Made by a program: the position numbers and the translations under genes. The notes beneath the pieces are model-generated. The model was not told the origin of the DNA. It searched no databases and saw nothing but the letters and a program-made list of their open reading frames with translations. From assembly GCF_007859715.1 (NCBI RefSeq), contig NZ_SJPG01000001.1, forward strand, positions 1,364,001 through 1,428,000: a DNA stretch of 64,000 bases. The letters run 5' to 3'. Below are positions 30,248 to 39,741 of the stretch, piece by piece; positions within the stretch are counted from its first letter, which is position 1, and each line of letters opens with the position of its first letter. This DNA is from Rubinisphaera italica. GTDB taxonomy: Bacteria > Planctomycetota > Planctomycetia > Planctomycetales > Planctomycetaceae.

Positions 30248-30760
30248 ATGAAACAATGTTCCGTCTGCTCCAAACCAGCCGTATATCATGTTACGGTATT
30301 GAAAAATGGAGATGTGAAGGAACTGCATTTTTGTGAAATGCATTTCCACGACTACATGGAAAAGCCGCAGGCGAAATCCCCGGAAGAAGCCTTTGTCGAA
30401 TCGCTGCTGCCGGACTCAGACCTGGATGAAAGAGCCGCTGAGGACGAACAACTCATTTGTCCCAATTGTGGGATTTCCTACCGCGAGTTTCGGGAAAAAG
30501 GGCGATTCGGTTGCCCTCACGATTATGAAACTTTCCGGGAAAGGCTCCTGCCTCTGCTTGAAAATATCCACAACGATACCGTTCATCATGGCAAATCGCC
30601 GAAACGGGCACCACTCGACAGTGGGAATCAACTGCGGTTGATTCAGTTGCGTAGAGATTTGACCCGGTCTGTCGAGCGTGAAGAATATGAGCAAGCTGCC
30701 AGTATTCGGGACGAAATTCAGAAGATAGAAACCGAACTGGAAAATTCAGATTCTGAATGA
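30248..30760 (+). CDS. McsA-like zinc-finger/UvrB-motif protein
   Basis: This 170-residue protein has CSVCSKPAVYHVTV at the N-terminus (Cys-x2-Cys, partner CEMHFHD near 30) and a second CPNCGISYREFREKGRFGCP pair, then a UVR motif near 130-165 (LRRDLTRSVEREEYEQAASI, RDEIQKIE). This is the McsA/YacH family: zinc fingers plus a UvrB-UvrC contact helix. McsA activates the arginine kinase McsB and represses CtsR in Bacillus. Neither is in the window. The protein is cytosolic. The start of the SUI1 gene (30774) lies 13 bases after the stop. Operon membership with DUF971 and CYTH is likely. Confidence 0.85.
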   Translation: MKQCSVCSKPAVYHVTVLKNGDVKELHFCEMHFHDYMEKPQAKSPEEAFVESLLPDSDLDERAAEDEQLICPNCGISYREFREKGRFGCPHDYETFRERLLPLLENIHNDTVHHGKSPKRAPLDSGNQLRLIQLRRDLTRSVEREEYEQAASIRDEIQKIETELENSDSE

Positions 30761-30773
30761 ATTGAGTATCGTT

Positions 30774-31112
30774 ATGGGACTTTTTGCAGGAACTGAATTT
30801 GATCGTCCGCCACGCTGTGAGAAATGCGAGGAACTGGAGTCGGAATGCGTCTGTCCTCCAGAAGCAAAAGCTGTCACTCCGCCTGGTTCTCAGAAACTGA
30901 AAGTCTTCACAGAGAAACGTAAACGAGGCAAAATGGTGACCGTCGTCTCAGGACACGCCAATGAAGACGATGTTGTTCAATCCCTGCTCACAAAGCTGAA
31001 ATCACTTTGTGGAGCAGGTGGAACACTCAAAGAGGGCAATATTGAAATTCAGGGTGACCATGTCGACCGTGTGCGAAAATCACTGATCGAAATGGGATAC
31101 AAGGTCACCTGA
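30774..31112 (+). CDS. SUI1/YciH-family translation factor
   Basis: The 112-residue protein carries an eIF1/SUI1 domain in its C-terminal two thirds: VFTEKRKRGKMVTVVSGHAN, VQSLLTKLKSLCGAGGTLKE, and IQGDHVDRVRKSLIEMGYKV. Bacterial homologues (YciH) bind the small ribosomal subunit. An N-terminal Cys cluster, CEKCEELESECVCPPE, could bind zinc. ATG 30774 is preferred; a TTG at 30762 in the same frame is possible. The last gene of a tightly packed plus-strand run, it faces the DUF1080 gene with 16 bases between stops. Confidence 0.9.
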   Translation: MGLFAGTEFDRPPRCEKCEELESECVCPPEAKAVTPPGSQKLKVFTEKRKRGKMVTVVSGHANEDDVVQSLLTKLKSLCGAGGTLKEGNIEIQGDHVDRVRKSLIEMGYKVT

Positions 31113-31128
31113 ATTTTCAGTGAGAGTT

Positions 31129-31917
31129 CTATTCTTCAAGGACTTTCAGCTCAACTTTTCGAAAATCGATGGGATGACTTTCTGATTGTAGAGAAATTGT
31201 CCCACCGGAAAGCATGATGTCTCCCGCTTTTTCTGCAAGTTCTTTCGGGTGGGCATCCCGTTCATCCAATTGTGGCTGAGTGTATTCGAGTACGGTTTCG
31301 CCATTGATGATGTGCTTCATCACTTCATTACCTCGAACTTCGACTTCGACGGTCACCCATTGATCTCCGTGAAACGTCGGTGATGTTGAAGAGGTGCAGT
31401 GAGGTTTAAAGAGTTTGCCATCCATCACAACATTCGTGCCTGGAGTGCAGAGGTTTGCTGTTGTTCGTTTGTCTTTGCCGTTACCACCCAGAAATTGAAC
31501 CTCAATGGAAACGGGAAAGTCCTGATCAACCCCCATTGTTTCCGGAGCTTCTCCATGCAGCATCGCCCCACTGTTTCGGAGTGCCCAGCCTTCGCCTTCC
31601 GGTGCCTGATCACCAACAAAGCGGTATTCAACACGCAGCACATAATGCGAGAACGGTTTGTTGTAGAAAATATGCCCGAATTTGCGATCGAATTTGTCAT
31701 ACTGATCGTAGCGAACTTTCATCAGTCCATCTTCAACCCGAAACGTGTTCCCAAAGTTTTCGCCGAGTGGATAGCCTTTGATTTTGATTGTCCAGTCGGA
31801 AAGATCTTTACCATTGAAAAGGGAGATCCATTTTTCGTCGGCTTTTTTCTCAGCCGCAAATGATGGTGCTGTAAATGTTGCGAAGACGAGCGCGAAAGTT
31901 AGTAAGATTCTAATCAT
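31129..31917 (-). CDS. Secreted DUF1080 (3-keto-disaccharide hydrolase-like) protein
   Basis: The 262-residue protein has signal peptide MIRILLTFALVFATFTAPSF followed by AAE, and a DUF1080 fold from about 28 on: WISLFNGKDLSDWTIK, FRVEDGLMKVRYD, GHIFYNKPFSHYVLRVEYRF, GWALRNSGAMLHGE, SIEVQFLGG and GDQWVTVEVEVRGN. These form a concanavalin-like beta sandwich. Family members are often annotated as 3-keto-disaccharide hydrolases and are numerous in planctomycetes. The start ATG 31917 follows GAGAGGAAAATC. The upstream region to the plus-strand gene at 32148 is non-coding and divergent. Confidence 0.88.
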   Translation of the reverse strand: MIRILLTFALVFATFTAPSFAAEKKADEKWISLFNGKDLSDWTIKIKGYPLGENFGNTFRVEDGLMKVRYDQYDKFDRKFGHIFYNKPFSHYVLRVEYRFVGDQAPEGEGWALRNSGAMLHGEAPETMGVDQDFPVSIEVQFLGGNGKDKRTTANLCTPGTNVVMDGKLFKPHCTSSTSPTFHGDQWVTVEVEVRGNEVMKHIINGETVLEYTQPQLDERDAHPKELAEKAGDIMLSGGTISLQSESHPIDFRKVELKVLEE

Positions 31918-32147
31918 GATTTTCCTCTCATTTGGTGTCAGATCATTCTGCATTGATGCTTTATTGTGAACCTGTCAGGGGCGTTCGGCAAGTCTGTAGC
32001 CTAAGACTTGTAAAAAGGTTATTTGAACACCGATTGCAACTTCATGTTGAGGCCGATGGCAGAGTACGGTAATCTTCAACGGAACTGGAATGTTTCTGCA
32101 AAAATACGGGATATTTCCCAATTTGCATTATGCGAAATGACGGGCTC

Positions 32148-32969
32148 ATGCACAAAAATAATTTCTGTTGCCTGCTGATGCTGTTGGCGATCTGTTCGTG
32201 GAGTCATCCTCTATTTGCTCAAGATTACCGGATTTACACACGGATTTTCCATCAGTCTGAGGCTACGCCTGAAACTAAACCCGAAGTCATTGCCAGAAGT
32301 TTAACAATCTGGCATGCCGGAAAAGCTTACGACTGGATCGATCAGGTCGGCGAACTTGTTATTTACGATCCCACTGAGCGTCGATATACGATAATCAGCG
32401 ATCCGCATAAGCTCGGATGCACTGTCGATTTCAGTGAATTGCGTAATTTTCAGAAGGTCGCTCGTGCGAAGGCTCAGGAGTATCTGGAAGATTTGTCAAA
32501 GTCGCAATCGACCCAGGCGGATCGGGAAATCGCAAAAATCCAATTTCAACTCGACCCTGATTTTATGGTCGTTCCCGAATTGGAAGGCAGCAAGATTCGA
32601 TTTGAATCGCCGGTCATGGCTTATCGCATCGAAACGGTGGTTGCTCCCAATGTCGATACGGCTGAAGCTTTTCGCCAGTATGCCGACTGGGCCGCTCAAC
32701 TCAACTATGTTCTGCATGGTCAATCTCTCATCCCTGGTCCTCGGTTGGTTGTGAATGAAGAATTGCGTCAGCGAAATTTGATTCCTGTTCGAGTTCAACT
32801 GTCGTTGAATGACGAAGTCGGTACCAAATTAACAGCCGAACATAATATTCAATGGGATCTCAGCCAGACTGACCGGGAACGCATTCGTGACTGGCAGGCC
32901 GTGCTTCAGGATCCACAATATGAATATGTGGACTTTCAGAAGTACCAACGGACCGTGTTGCAGGATTAA
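32148..32969 (+). CDS. Secreted hypothetical protein
   Basis: The product has 273 residues with a signal peptide (LLMLLAICSWSHPLFA) and a mature part without a known domain. Mixed alpha/beta sequence (FHQSEATPETKPEVIARSLT, VMAYRIETVVAPNVDTAEAF, RLVVNEELRQRNLIPVRVQL) is consistent with a periplasmic soluble protein. The tail is polar and acidic (QYEYVDFQKYQRTVLQD). An upstream in-frame ATG at 32130 would add six residues before the signal peptide. The next plus-strand gene starts 14 bases past the stop, so co-transcription is likely. Not recognised. Confidence 0.8.
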   Translation: MHKNNFCCLLMLLAICSWSHPLFAQDYRIYTRIFHQSEATPETKPEVIARSLTIWHAGKAYDWIDQVGELVIYDPTERRYTIISDPHKLGCTVDFSELRNFQKVARAKAQEYLEDLSKSQSTQADREIAKIQFQLDPDFMVVPELEGSKIRFESPVMAYRIETVVAPNVDTAEAFRQYADWAAQLNYVLHGQSLIPGPRLVVNEELRQRNLIPVRVQLSLNDEVGTKLTAEHNIQWDLSQTDRERIRDWQAVLQDPQYEYVDFQKYQRTVLQD

Positions 32970-32983
32970 TTGATCATTCCAAA

Positions 32984-33691
32984 GTGACAGAATCTGAAAA
33001 CTCTAATCATCAATCTGCACGACGCAGTCTCAGGAAAATCATTTTCTTTGTGATTGTGATGCTTCTGATTCCCATCCTCCCATTTGTACTGTTGGGAGAT
33101 GCTTTTGAGTCGAGTTTGCTGGCAGGACTGAAAGCGACCACTGAATCTGGCTATGCAGGTCTCGTTCTGTTTGCTTTGCTCGCAGTCGATATCTTTTTGC
33201 CCGTTCCTTCGAGTGGTGTATTAACCTATGCCGGTTCGCAGATTGGATTACTTTCGACAGTTCTCTGGGCGACACTGGGGCTGAATGTTGGTTGTGCGAT
33301 AGGTTATGAGTTTTCCCGTTGTGTCGGCCCTTGGGTTCTAAAACGCTTGACCTCACAAGTCGACAGAGATGTTGTGGATGTATTTATCGGTCGCTGGGGA
33401 GGCCTGGTAATCCTCGTGACGCGTCCACTGCCAATTCTGGCAGAAGCTTCCGTATTGATCGCAGGTTGCGGGAAACTGCAGCGAAGTATCTTTTACAGCT
33501 TGATGACGATCAGCAATCTGCTTATCTGCATTGTCTATGCGGCGATTGGAGAATGGTTTGGTCAGAATGAATATTTTGGATCCATCGTACTTGCCTCACT
33601 ATTTTTGCCTTTAGCGGCAACATTGTTACTGAAACGAATCATCCAGCGGACAAATCAATTTAAATCACATAAATCTGGTCCCATGGCCTGA
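32984..33691 (+). CDS. DedA/VTT-domain membrane protein
   Basis: The 235-residue protein has a first hydrophobic segment (IIFFVIVMLLIPILPFVLLG, about 19-38) and a VTT (SNARE-associated) core: DIFLPVPSSGVLTYAGSQIG, LGLNVGCAIGYEFSRC, VDVFIGRWGGLVILVTRPLP and ILAEASVLIAGCG. DedA/VTT proteins are integral inner-membrane proteins linked to lipid-carrier recycling and envelope stress. GTG 32984 is the start. The stop and the opposing EEP-gene stop are separated by two bases, so the genes converge with no spacer. Confidence 0.85.
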   Translation: MTESENSNHQSARRSLRKIIFFVIVMLLIPILPFVLLGDAFESSLLAGLKATTESGYAGLVLFALLAVDIFLPVPSSGVLTYAGSQIGLLSTVLWATLGLNVGCAIGYEFSRCVGPWVLKRLTSQVDRDVVDVFIGRWGGLVILVTRPLPILAEASVLIAGCGKLQRSIFYSLMTISNLLICIVYAAIGEWFGQNEYFGSIVLASLFLPLAATLLLKRIIQRTNQFKSHKSGPMA

Positions 33692-33693
33692 AA

Positions 33694-34650
33694 CTACTCT
33701 GGCTGAACAAGTTCAAATGTTGCGATAACCGGGAAGTGATCGGAGTAGCCGATGCGTTCTTTGTAGTCGTCGATGGGGAGTGGGATTTTCACGCCGTTGA
33801 AGGCCCGGCGGTCATTAATCATGAACTTCGGCCGGTGCACTTTCGTACTTTTCCAACGGAGGATATCGCCCTGTTTGGCAGAGGAATTGATGAGCACCTG
33901 ATCGAAACAGTCCAGGTCCATATTGTTTTCATCGCGGTTGAAATATCCGATTGTCCAGCGAGCATTTTCAGGAATGCTGAGCATTGTATTTGTCAGACCC
34001 TGTTGTTCGAGATATTTCAGGGACTGATTCTGTGGCGTATCGTTAAAATCACCGACCAGGACGACAGGAACCGCCCGACCTTCGTATTTTGTGATAATCT
34101 CTTTCACACAAATGGCGGAGGCCTTTGCACAAGTCATACGAACATCTTCATGACTGCCATCTCTACGGCTCTTCCAGTGACAGACGACAACGTAAAACGG
34201 AGTTCCCTTCGAGGCAAATCTTGCGACGAGTAAATCGCGGGGAAGATCTGGAATATCGACACTGCGGACCAGAAATGGAAACCGGCTGATAATCGCACAA
34301 TCAATACCACGAGGGTCGTCTCCTTCGAGCAGGGCGTAATAGTCGTATCCGTTCTTGGAAAGATAACCGGTGACCAGTCGCTTCAGAATGGAAGCATTTT
34401 CGACTTCTGCGAGTCCAATGATATCTGCATCGAGGCTACGAATGACTTCTGCATCTTTGCCAAGTCGTTCCTGAACTGAACTTGGGGAATGTTTTTCATC
34501 ATAAGGAAGAAGAGGATCGTCATGCTGATCGAGCAGGTTCTGAACATTCCAGAAACCAATCGTAATTTCCTGAGCGGGCGATTGTTGCGAACAAGCCGTT
34601 AATGCAAACAGCGTGATCAGGCAACTCAAGAGGAGCAATAATCGTGACAT
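33694..34650 (-). CDS. Endonuclease/exonuclease/phosphatase-family lipoprotein
   Basis: The 318-residue protein begins with a lipoprotein signal (LLLLLSCLITLFALTAC, lipobox Cys20). The EEP fold follows: GFWNVQNLLD, GLAEVENAS with the metal Glu, IDCAIISRFPFL, VVCHWKSR, VVLVGDFNDTPQN with the catalytic Asp/Asn and GYSDHFPVIA at the C-terminus with the Asp-His pair. The family cleaves phosphodiesters, including DNA and phospholipid headgroups. Attachment outside suggests nutrient scavenging or extracellular DNA use. Start ATG 34650 is preferred over 34680 because it opens directly on the signal. Confidence 0.87.
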   Translation of the reverse strand: MSRLLLLLSCLITLFALTACSQQSPAQEITIGFWNVQNLLDQHDDPLLPYDEKHSPSSVQERLGKDAEVIRSLDADIIGLAEVENASILKRLVTGYLSKNGYDYYALLEGDDPRGIDCAIISRFPFLVRSVDIPDLPRDLLVARFASKGTPFYVVVCHWKSRRDGSHEDVRMTCAKASAICVKEIITKYEGRAVPVVLVGDFNDTPQNQSLKYLEQQGLTNTMLSIPENARWTIGYFNRDENNMDLDCFDQVLINSSAKQGDILRWKSTKVHRPKFMINDRRAFNGVKIPLPIDDYKERIGYSDHFPVIATFELVQPE

Positions 34651-34689
34651 GAAGCATCCAATCAATCTTATGATTGCCAAAACCGTTTA

Positions 34690-35550
34690 TTAATAAGGTC
34701 GAATGTTCATCCACTCGCGGAACAAGAATTCGAGCCGAATAGCCAGCAGAGCGATGCGGCCCATGACGGTCATGCCGAACATCGCACCGAAGGTCATCAT
34801 CAGTATCCAGATTCCGAATTTCGAAACCCCGGCGACTGCTCCTTTATGTTCGATCGAGAAGAAGAAGTAGACCAGACAGGAGAGGATGCTGACAATCATG
34901 AAGGTATTCTGAAATGATTGCCAGTAATCAATACCGCTGTCCGTGAAGACAATTAATGGAATGAAACTGTTTTCGATCTGACTCAAGAAGTCCGCTTCCA
35001 GATACGCAATCATTCGCAGGCCGGCGGTTGTTCCAATAATGAATGCCAGAGGCCAGAGTGAGATCCAACTCATGCTTGGGACAAGTCGCATCAGGAGCAT
35101 GATACCCAGAATGAGCGGGACGATATAATAAATGCCAGTTGCTTCCAGTTCGGGAGACAAACCAGGCATGGCCCATTGTTGAATGAGTCCCGGCATGAGT
35201 TTGGCAAATAGATTGGGCACAAGTGTCGTCCAAAGTCCAACAACCATGTAATAAGCTGCTGAAACACCCACGACGGTCGATTCCGCAACCTTGTAAAATG
35301 GATTATCTCGATACATGAACGAGAAAATACAAAGCGTAAAAACAGCAGCGATCCATAAACCTGCGGTGCGGTCGTAGCTGACTTGAGCGATTCCCGCTTT
35401 GCGGTCGATCATGTCGGCTTTGACCCATTTGCCATCAACCTGTTTCACATATTCACGGCCCGCACTTTGCGAAGGATCGAGAAAAGTTCTCGAAACCGCC
35501 ATGGCGATCATCGCCAGAATCAGAATTGTCCAGACAGTCCGTTCTGTCAT
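34690..35550 (-). CDS. Polytopic membrane protein in GlmL/DUF6754 cluster
   Basis: The 286-residue protein has about seven or eight membrane segments: TVWTILILAMIAMAV, GLWIAAVFTLCIFSFMY, STVVGVSAAYYMVVGLW, YYIVPLILGIMLLMRLV, ISLWPLAFIIGTTAGLRMIA, FQNTFMIVSILSCLVYFFFS, and ILMMTFGAMFGMTVMG. A short extracytoplasmic loop between the first two segments includes GREYVKQVDGKWVKAD. No transport motif is recognised. ATG 35550 follows GGAAAG 10 bases upstream; the GTG at 35571, adjacent to the upstream stop, is possible. It is the last gene of the cluster and overlaps or abuts its neighbour. Confidence 0.75.
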   Translation of the reverse strand: MTERTVWTILILAMIAMAVSRTFLDPSQSAGREYVKQVDGKWVKADMIDRKAGIAQVSYDRTAGLWIAAVFTLCIFSFMYRDNPFYKVAESTVVGVSAAYYMVVGLWTTLVPNLFAKLMPGLIQQWAMPGLSPELEATGIYYIVPLILGIMLLMRLVPSMSWISLWPLAFIIGTTAGLRMIAYLEADFLSQIENSFIPLIVFTDSGIDYWQSFQNTFMIVSILSCLVYFFFSIEHKGAVAGVSKFGIWILMMTFGAMFGMTVMGRIALLAIRLEFLFREWMNIRPY

Positions 35551-35571
35551 TGCACTACGACTTTCCAACAC

Positions 35572-36444
35572 TCAGGATTTAGTACGAGAAGATTGCAGAA
35601 AATATAAGGTATTCCCTGCGAGGATCAGGAAAATCATTAACAGGTGAGCCACAAGTTGAGGTCCCATCCTCCGCCTGCCTTCCTGATATACGGCTTTTGG
35701 TTCGCCTTTGATATATTTGCCCACCACGAGCGTCTCATATTCAGCCGCTCCCTTGATAGCGCCGAGCAATCCGATCAATTGTTTCGGGACATAGGGATAT
35801 AGGTAAGGAGCCTGCACACCGGTAACACCGGCGACGAGGTTAATTTTGTCGGGGAAGGGGGTTTTGGCATATTGCACCCACTCTTTACAGCCGGGATAAC
35901 CTGCCGAGACATTGATGAGCAAATCCATATCCTGAATGCTTTCCACTCCCTGACACATCGGGATTTGATCGATATTCGTACCACGTGCATCAGTCGAATA
36001 AAGTTCACGCAGGTTGGTGATAATGACTTTAATCACTCCCTCATATCCAGGTTTGAAGCCCAGGTCGACGTAATCTTCTCCATATACGAGGTTTGGAAAG
36101 TCCGTCAGGATGACTCGTTGAATCGCCTGTTGAATCATCGGTGGTCCACCGGGGTAGAGTGTCAGAAAGTACATTTTGACTTTCTTTTTCGCACAATGGA
36201 GCACGAAAGATGTTGCCATCGGGCTCAGCTCGCCTTCGGAACTCGGATCGTAATCGAGCGCCAGCAGAACACGGTCTCCCTCTTTGAGTCGTTCGACTTC
36301 ATCAAAGACATTGATTGCCTGCTGCGTGGGGGTTTCCGGAAATTCCAGACCGAGCAGAATAGGAATCGCGACCGCGAGTAACATCGAAAGGAAGACCCAG
36401 CGACGATCCAGATTGGCCAGTTTGTTAATGATGGATTGTTTCAA
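35572..36444 (-). CDS. Membrane-anchored alpha/beta protein in GlmL/DUF6754 cluster
   Basis: The 290-residue protein has an N-terminal membrane segment (FLSMLLAVAIPILLGLEF) and a C-terminal one (LVAHLLMIFLILAGNTLYFL). The soluble part between them looks like a Rossmann-type alpha/beta domain: VERLKEGDRVLLALDYDPSS, FVLHCAKKKVKMYFLTLYPG, GVIKVIITNLRELYSTDARG, MDLLINVSAGYPGCKEW. The topology would place this domain on one membrane face. A TTG start at 36444 is used, with GAGAAAG upstream. The domain is not recognised. It ends directly against the next gene, so co-transcription is strongly suggested. Confidence 0.75.
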   Translation of the reverse strand: MKQSIINKLANLDRRWVFLSMLLAVAIPILLGLEFPETPTQQAINVFDEVERLKEGDRVLLALDYDPSSEGELSPMATSFVLHCAKKKVKMYFLTLYPGGPPMIQQAIQRVILTDFPNLVYGEDYVDLGFKPGYEGVIKVIITNLRELYSTDARGTNIDQIPMCQGVESIQDMDLLINVSAGYPGCKEWVQYAKTPFPDKINLVAGVTGVQAPYLYPYVPKQLIGLLGAIKGAAEYETLVVGKYIKGEPKAVYQEGRRRMGPQLVAHLLMIFLILAGNTLYFLQSSRTKS

Positions 36445-36512
36445 GGAACTTTCTCAGCTGTTTGAACGGGTTTCGTGTTTACTCTCACCTCTAATCACTC
36501 GTCTCTCACCTT

Positions 36513-38357
36513 TTATTCATCTCCTGAACCCAGATAGGAGCGATCGACTCCCAGCAGGATTTTTAGAGATGTTGAAACGATCCCAAGTGAGATCCCAATC
36601 ATGATCGCTCGATTTCCTGCTGTATTGATAACAGACATAATAAACATCGTAATGTTCTCAATACGAAATGCAGAAAGGGATTCTGGAAGCCAACTGGTCA
36701 GCATGACGCCAGCAAAGGTTCGTCCAAGTAGAATGATGAATGCAGTACCGAGCAGAAGCAACGCTTCGAAGTTTTTGGCACGGAAGGCTCGGAAGGCAGC
36801 CGAGGCTACATAAAATGCCAGCAGCGAAAACATCGTTGCTGTCAGCGGTTTAAACGCATACTCGTACGACCACCAGAACGGTGAGCCGACCGCGATGTAT
36901 TCTCCTGACCACGGATATTTAACGCGATGGGATTTGACCATCAGTCCGTACATCTGCTCCTGCCAGTTGTGCTGCTCGCGATACCCGGCCAGTAGGAATT
37001 CAAACTGTTCTTCGGAAAGAGTTTCTCCGCCGGTGATCAACGCGGAGGCGATCATTCGGTTTCGCATGGGAATTGTGGGAGTTTTCTGAAGAAATGACTG
37101 CAAAGCGGCTTCCTGCGCAGGCAACCAGTCTCCAAGTGTTGAGAGTGTTTCACCCATTGCGGCCAAATTGGTTGCAGGATTGGAAGTTGATTGCTTGATG
37201 AAATCTTCCTGGGCAGCATTCAAAGTGACATCAGGTTTTGTCGGTTGGACGGTCAACTGCAGATTCTTTTCGCCAGCCTGCATTTCGGCTAATAATTCAC
37301 AGGCTGATTTTGTGCGTTCCTGCCGGACGCCTGCATCGTTGAGGACGGCGATCAGCTGATCGGCAGTCCAGTCGCTTTTGAGTAATCCAGTCGTTGTGTT
37401 CTTCTGCACGTCCGTCAAACCACCCGGCAGAGCGGCTAGTTCATCGACGTATTGTTGGATCTGATCTTCAGTGAATGGTCGGGTTCGTGGAAACACATCG
37501 GCAAGGGCGGATTTCATTTCCGGGCCAACCGGTCCCATGACATCCATTGTATTATCCGTGAGGGTAATCCGATCCTGATAGTTCTCTGGGATCTGAAAAT
37601 TCGCGGGAGGAGTCGAGATCGGATAACTCGTGACTGCTCGACTGCGTTCGACAAGCCGGTCGGTCGCCTGTTGCCAGGTTTGGGAATCGGAGATGCTTCG
37701 CAGATACGTTTCCTCCTCTTCATTGAGAGAGCCGGAAACGGAAAGGGCGCGATGGTCTGCCAGATAGCGGACCTCTCCTGCCAGTTGATCGGAAATCGCC
37801 GCGAGATCAGCCAGTTGTTCTATCGAACATTGCCAGTCGAGTTTCTGATGCAGATTCAATAAGTCCTGTCTCTGCCCGCCGTTCATCCAGCCACGAAAAC
37901 GAAGTTGGGTGATCGTTTCGTTATCCGTTTGCGCAGAAAATTGCTGGCGGACGGAAGCCGGTATTTCTTCGTCTAATAATTCAGCAGACAAATCGACCGG
38001 CAATTCAAAGGTCAGTTCCTCCGGCATTTGTTCGACAGTTAAATGCGCGAATGTCTCACCATAAAACTCCTGATCACTCCCAGGGCTGATGCCCAGTTTG
38101 AATAATCCGACACCGAGCGTCAGCAGAAAGGTGACGACGGTAATTAGCGAATAAGCCCAGCCTTCGGATTGATCGCTGACACGTCGCAGATGAATTTTGA
38201 GCAGATTTCCTCCGCCAAGAATGAATGCAATCGCAGCGAGGATATCGAACCAGACCGCAGCCGTCTCACCCCAGCTAACTGTTGCGGGAATGAAGGCGGT
38301 GACAATCAGAACGATGCCACAAATCGCGGCTATCAATAATGGAACCGTACGTCTCAC
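36513..38357 (-). CDS. Membrane protein with large central domain in GlmL/DUF6754 cluster
   Basis: The 614-residue protein begins with three hydrophobic segments (LLIAAICGIVLIVTAFI, DILAAIAFILGGGNLL, SLITVVTFLLTLGVGLFKLG). A soluble, mostly helical region of about 350 residues follows, with Gln/Ala-rich stretches such as ELAALPGGLTDVQKNTTTGL. It ends with three more segments (MFSLLAFYVASAAFRAF, LLLLGTAFIILLGRTF, AIMIGISLGIVSTSLKILL). This suggests six membrane helices with a central domain on one side. GTG 38357 follows AGGAG 9 bases upstream. Not recognised. It lies 61 bases downstream of the DUF6754-like gene. Confidence 0.75.
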   Translation of the reverse strand: MRRTVPLLIAAICGIVLIVTAFIPATVSWGETAAVWFDILAAIAFILGGGNLLKIHLRRVSDQSEGWAYSLITVVTFLLTLGVGLFKLGISPGSDQEFYGETFAHLTVEQMPEELTFELPVDLSAELLDEEIPASVRQQFSAQTDNETITQLRFRGWMNGGQRQDLLNLHQKLDWQCSIEQLADLAAISDQLAGEVRYLADHRALSVSGSLNEEEETYLRSISDSQTWQQATDRLVERSRAVTSYPISTPPANFQIPENYQDRITLTDNTMDVMGPVGPEMKSALADVFPRTRPFTEDQIQQYVDELAALPGGLTDVQKNTTTGLLKSDWTADQLIAVLNDAGVRQERTKSACELLAEMQAGEKNLQLTVQPTKPDVTLNAAQEDFIKQSTSNPATNLAAMGETLSTLGDWLPAQEAALQSFLQKTPTIPMRNRMIASALITGGETLSEEQFEFLLAGYREQHNWQEQMYGLMVKSHRVKYPWSGEYIAVGSPFWWSYEYAFKPLTATMFSLLAFYVASAAFRAFRAKNFEALLLLGTAFIILLGRTFAGVMLTSWLPESLSAFRIENITMFIMSVINTAGNRAIMIGISLGIVSTSLKILLGVDRSYLGSGDE

Positions 38358-38418
38358 TCGTTCAGGCTCCTGATAAACTGTTTGTTAATTTAATTTTGAT
38401 CATGAGGATTCGAATTCT

Positions 38419-39729
38419 TTAGCCAGGTGTATGCAGGGTCGGTTGCGAATTCTCGCGTGAGAGAATCCACCAGATTGCCAACGGAATGGCGCAGGCAATC
38501 AGAACGAAGATCAGGACTGAGAAAAATGGTACGTTAATCGTCGCAGCAATACATCCCGTAATGATCCCAATCGCCACAATGATTTTCCCGACATCCTGTC
38601 CCTTCAAACTTCCCAGTTCTTCAGGAGCGCCGGACAGATAAGCCGATGCGGCGAACAGTTCTTCGCCAATTAACGTGTAATCACAAGCGGCTACGAAGAA
38701 CGGTAGCTGTGAAGGCTCCGCGGTTCCCGCAACCTGAATTGCACCAATGGAATTACCGGTTTCTGCGAGAATTAGAGATTCTGCATAAAACGCACCCATA
38801 TAAAAACAAGCCGCTGGTTGTTCGCGGACCATCGTTCCGGAAACGGCTGCTACGTAACCAAATTGTTCGTCGGTCACGTAATAGGCTAAGTCAGGATTGT
38901 AAGCGTCTGGACGTCCAGCTGAGAGATAAGAACCTTGCAGTGTTTCCCGGGCAGCCGTCATGACGAGTGCGCGTGAGGTGGGAACTTCGACATCGGCATC
39001 AAACTCAGCAGCGGTTTTGGCGACGTGCGAAAGAATGTTCAAACCGGCAATGGTCTGAATGTCATTCAAATCCTGAATGCCGGGAACAAACAGAACCGAG
39101 CGTCCCATTTCCGTCGCTCGTCCAACGGCTTCGTCGACGGCATTCAAGCCAGCAATTTTTCGCACCTTTAATGGATGTCCGCGTTTGGCAATTTCGATAA
39201 AGAATATGACAGACCCGCAAATCACGAAACCGACAAACGCCAGATTCCATTTTTCACCAATAAACCATTGTCGTCTCGTCTGCATCGGCTCTGTCGATTC
39301 GGCCAGTAAAATTAATTCGCCCACTTCCGGTTCCCACGAAGCTCGAAAGAAGTAATGAGAGTGCCGCGTTAATCCTGAGACTCGACCGGTAAGAGTTTTC
39401 GTTTCTTCATCAAAATTCCAGGTGCCATCGTTGGGCGGAAACTGACTGACTGGTCGATAGGCCCCACCATACTCTTCCGACATGCCGATCAACAAATGGC
39501 CTTCGACCTGTTCCAGGTCCTGAAGTTTTTCATAGTAGGAATCGGTCAAGGGAACTGTGATGATTAAGGAATCTCCGTTATCCCAGTCACGATCGTTAAT
39601 GAATAACTCTTTGATATTCGATGGCTGATCAGTCTCAGTCTCTTGTGCAGAAGTTACGATCGCCGAGAGCAGCACAATCGAAAGACTGCAGGCGAATGCT
39701 TTCAGAATTTTAAGGAATGATGTCTGCAT
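38419..39729 (-). CDS. DUF6754-like membrane protein
   Basis: The 436-residue protein has a signal-like N-terminus (AFACSLSIVLLSAIVTSAQE), a beta-rich Fn3-like domain (about 40-160: DSLIITVPLTDSYYEKLQDL, HYFFRASWEPEVGE), one membrane helix (WNLAFVGFVICGSVIFFIEI), an alpha/beta region (RGHPLKVRKIAGLNAVDEAV, AAEFDADVEVPTSRALVMT, YVAAVSGTMVREQPAACFYM) and two C-terminal helices (GKIIVAIGIITGCIAA; SVLIFVLIACAIPLAIWWI). From memory it fits DUF6754, which tends to occur beside GlmL homologues. Function unknown. It is followed by three membrane-protein genes, suggesting a membrane complex. Confidence 0.7.
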   Translation of the reverse strand: MQTSFLKILKAFACSLSIVLLSAIVTSAQETETDQPSNIKELFINDRDWDNGDSLIITVPLTDSYYEKLQDLEQVEGHLLIGMSEEYGGAYRPVSQFPPNDGTWNFDEETKTLTGRVSGLTRHSHYFFRASWEPEVGELILLAESTEPMQTRRQWFIGEKWNLAFVGFVICGSVIFFIEIAKRGHPLKVRKIAGLNAVDEAVGRATEMGRSVLFVPGIQDLNDIQTIAGLNILSHVAKTAAEFDADVEVPTSRALVMTAARETLQGSYLSAGRPDAYNPDLAYYVTDEQFGYVAAVSGTMVREQPAACFYMGAFYAESLILAETGNSIGAIQVAGTAEPSQLPFFVAACDYTLIGEELFAASAYLSGAPEELGSLKGQDVGKIIVAIGIITGCIAATINVPFFSVLIFVLIACAIPLAIWWILSRENSQPTLHTPG

Positions 39730-39741
39730 AGAGATTTCAAT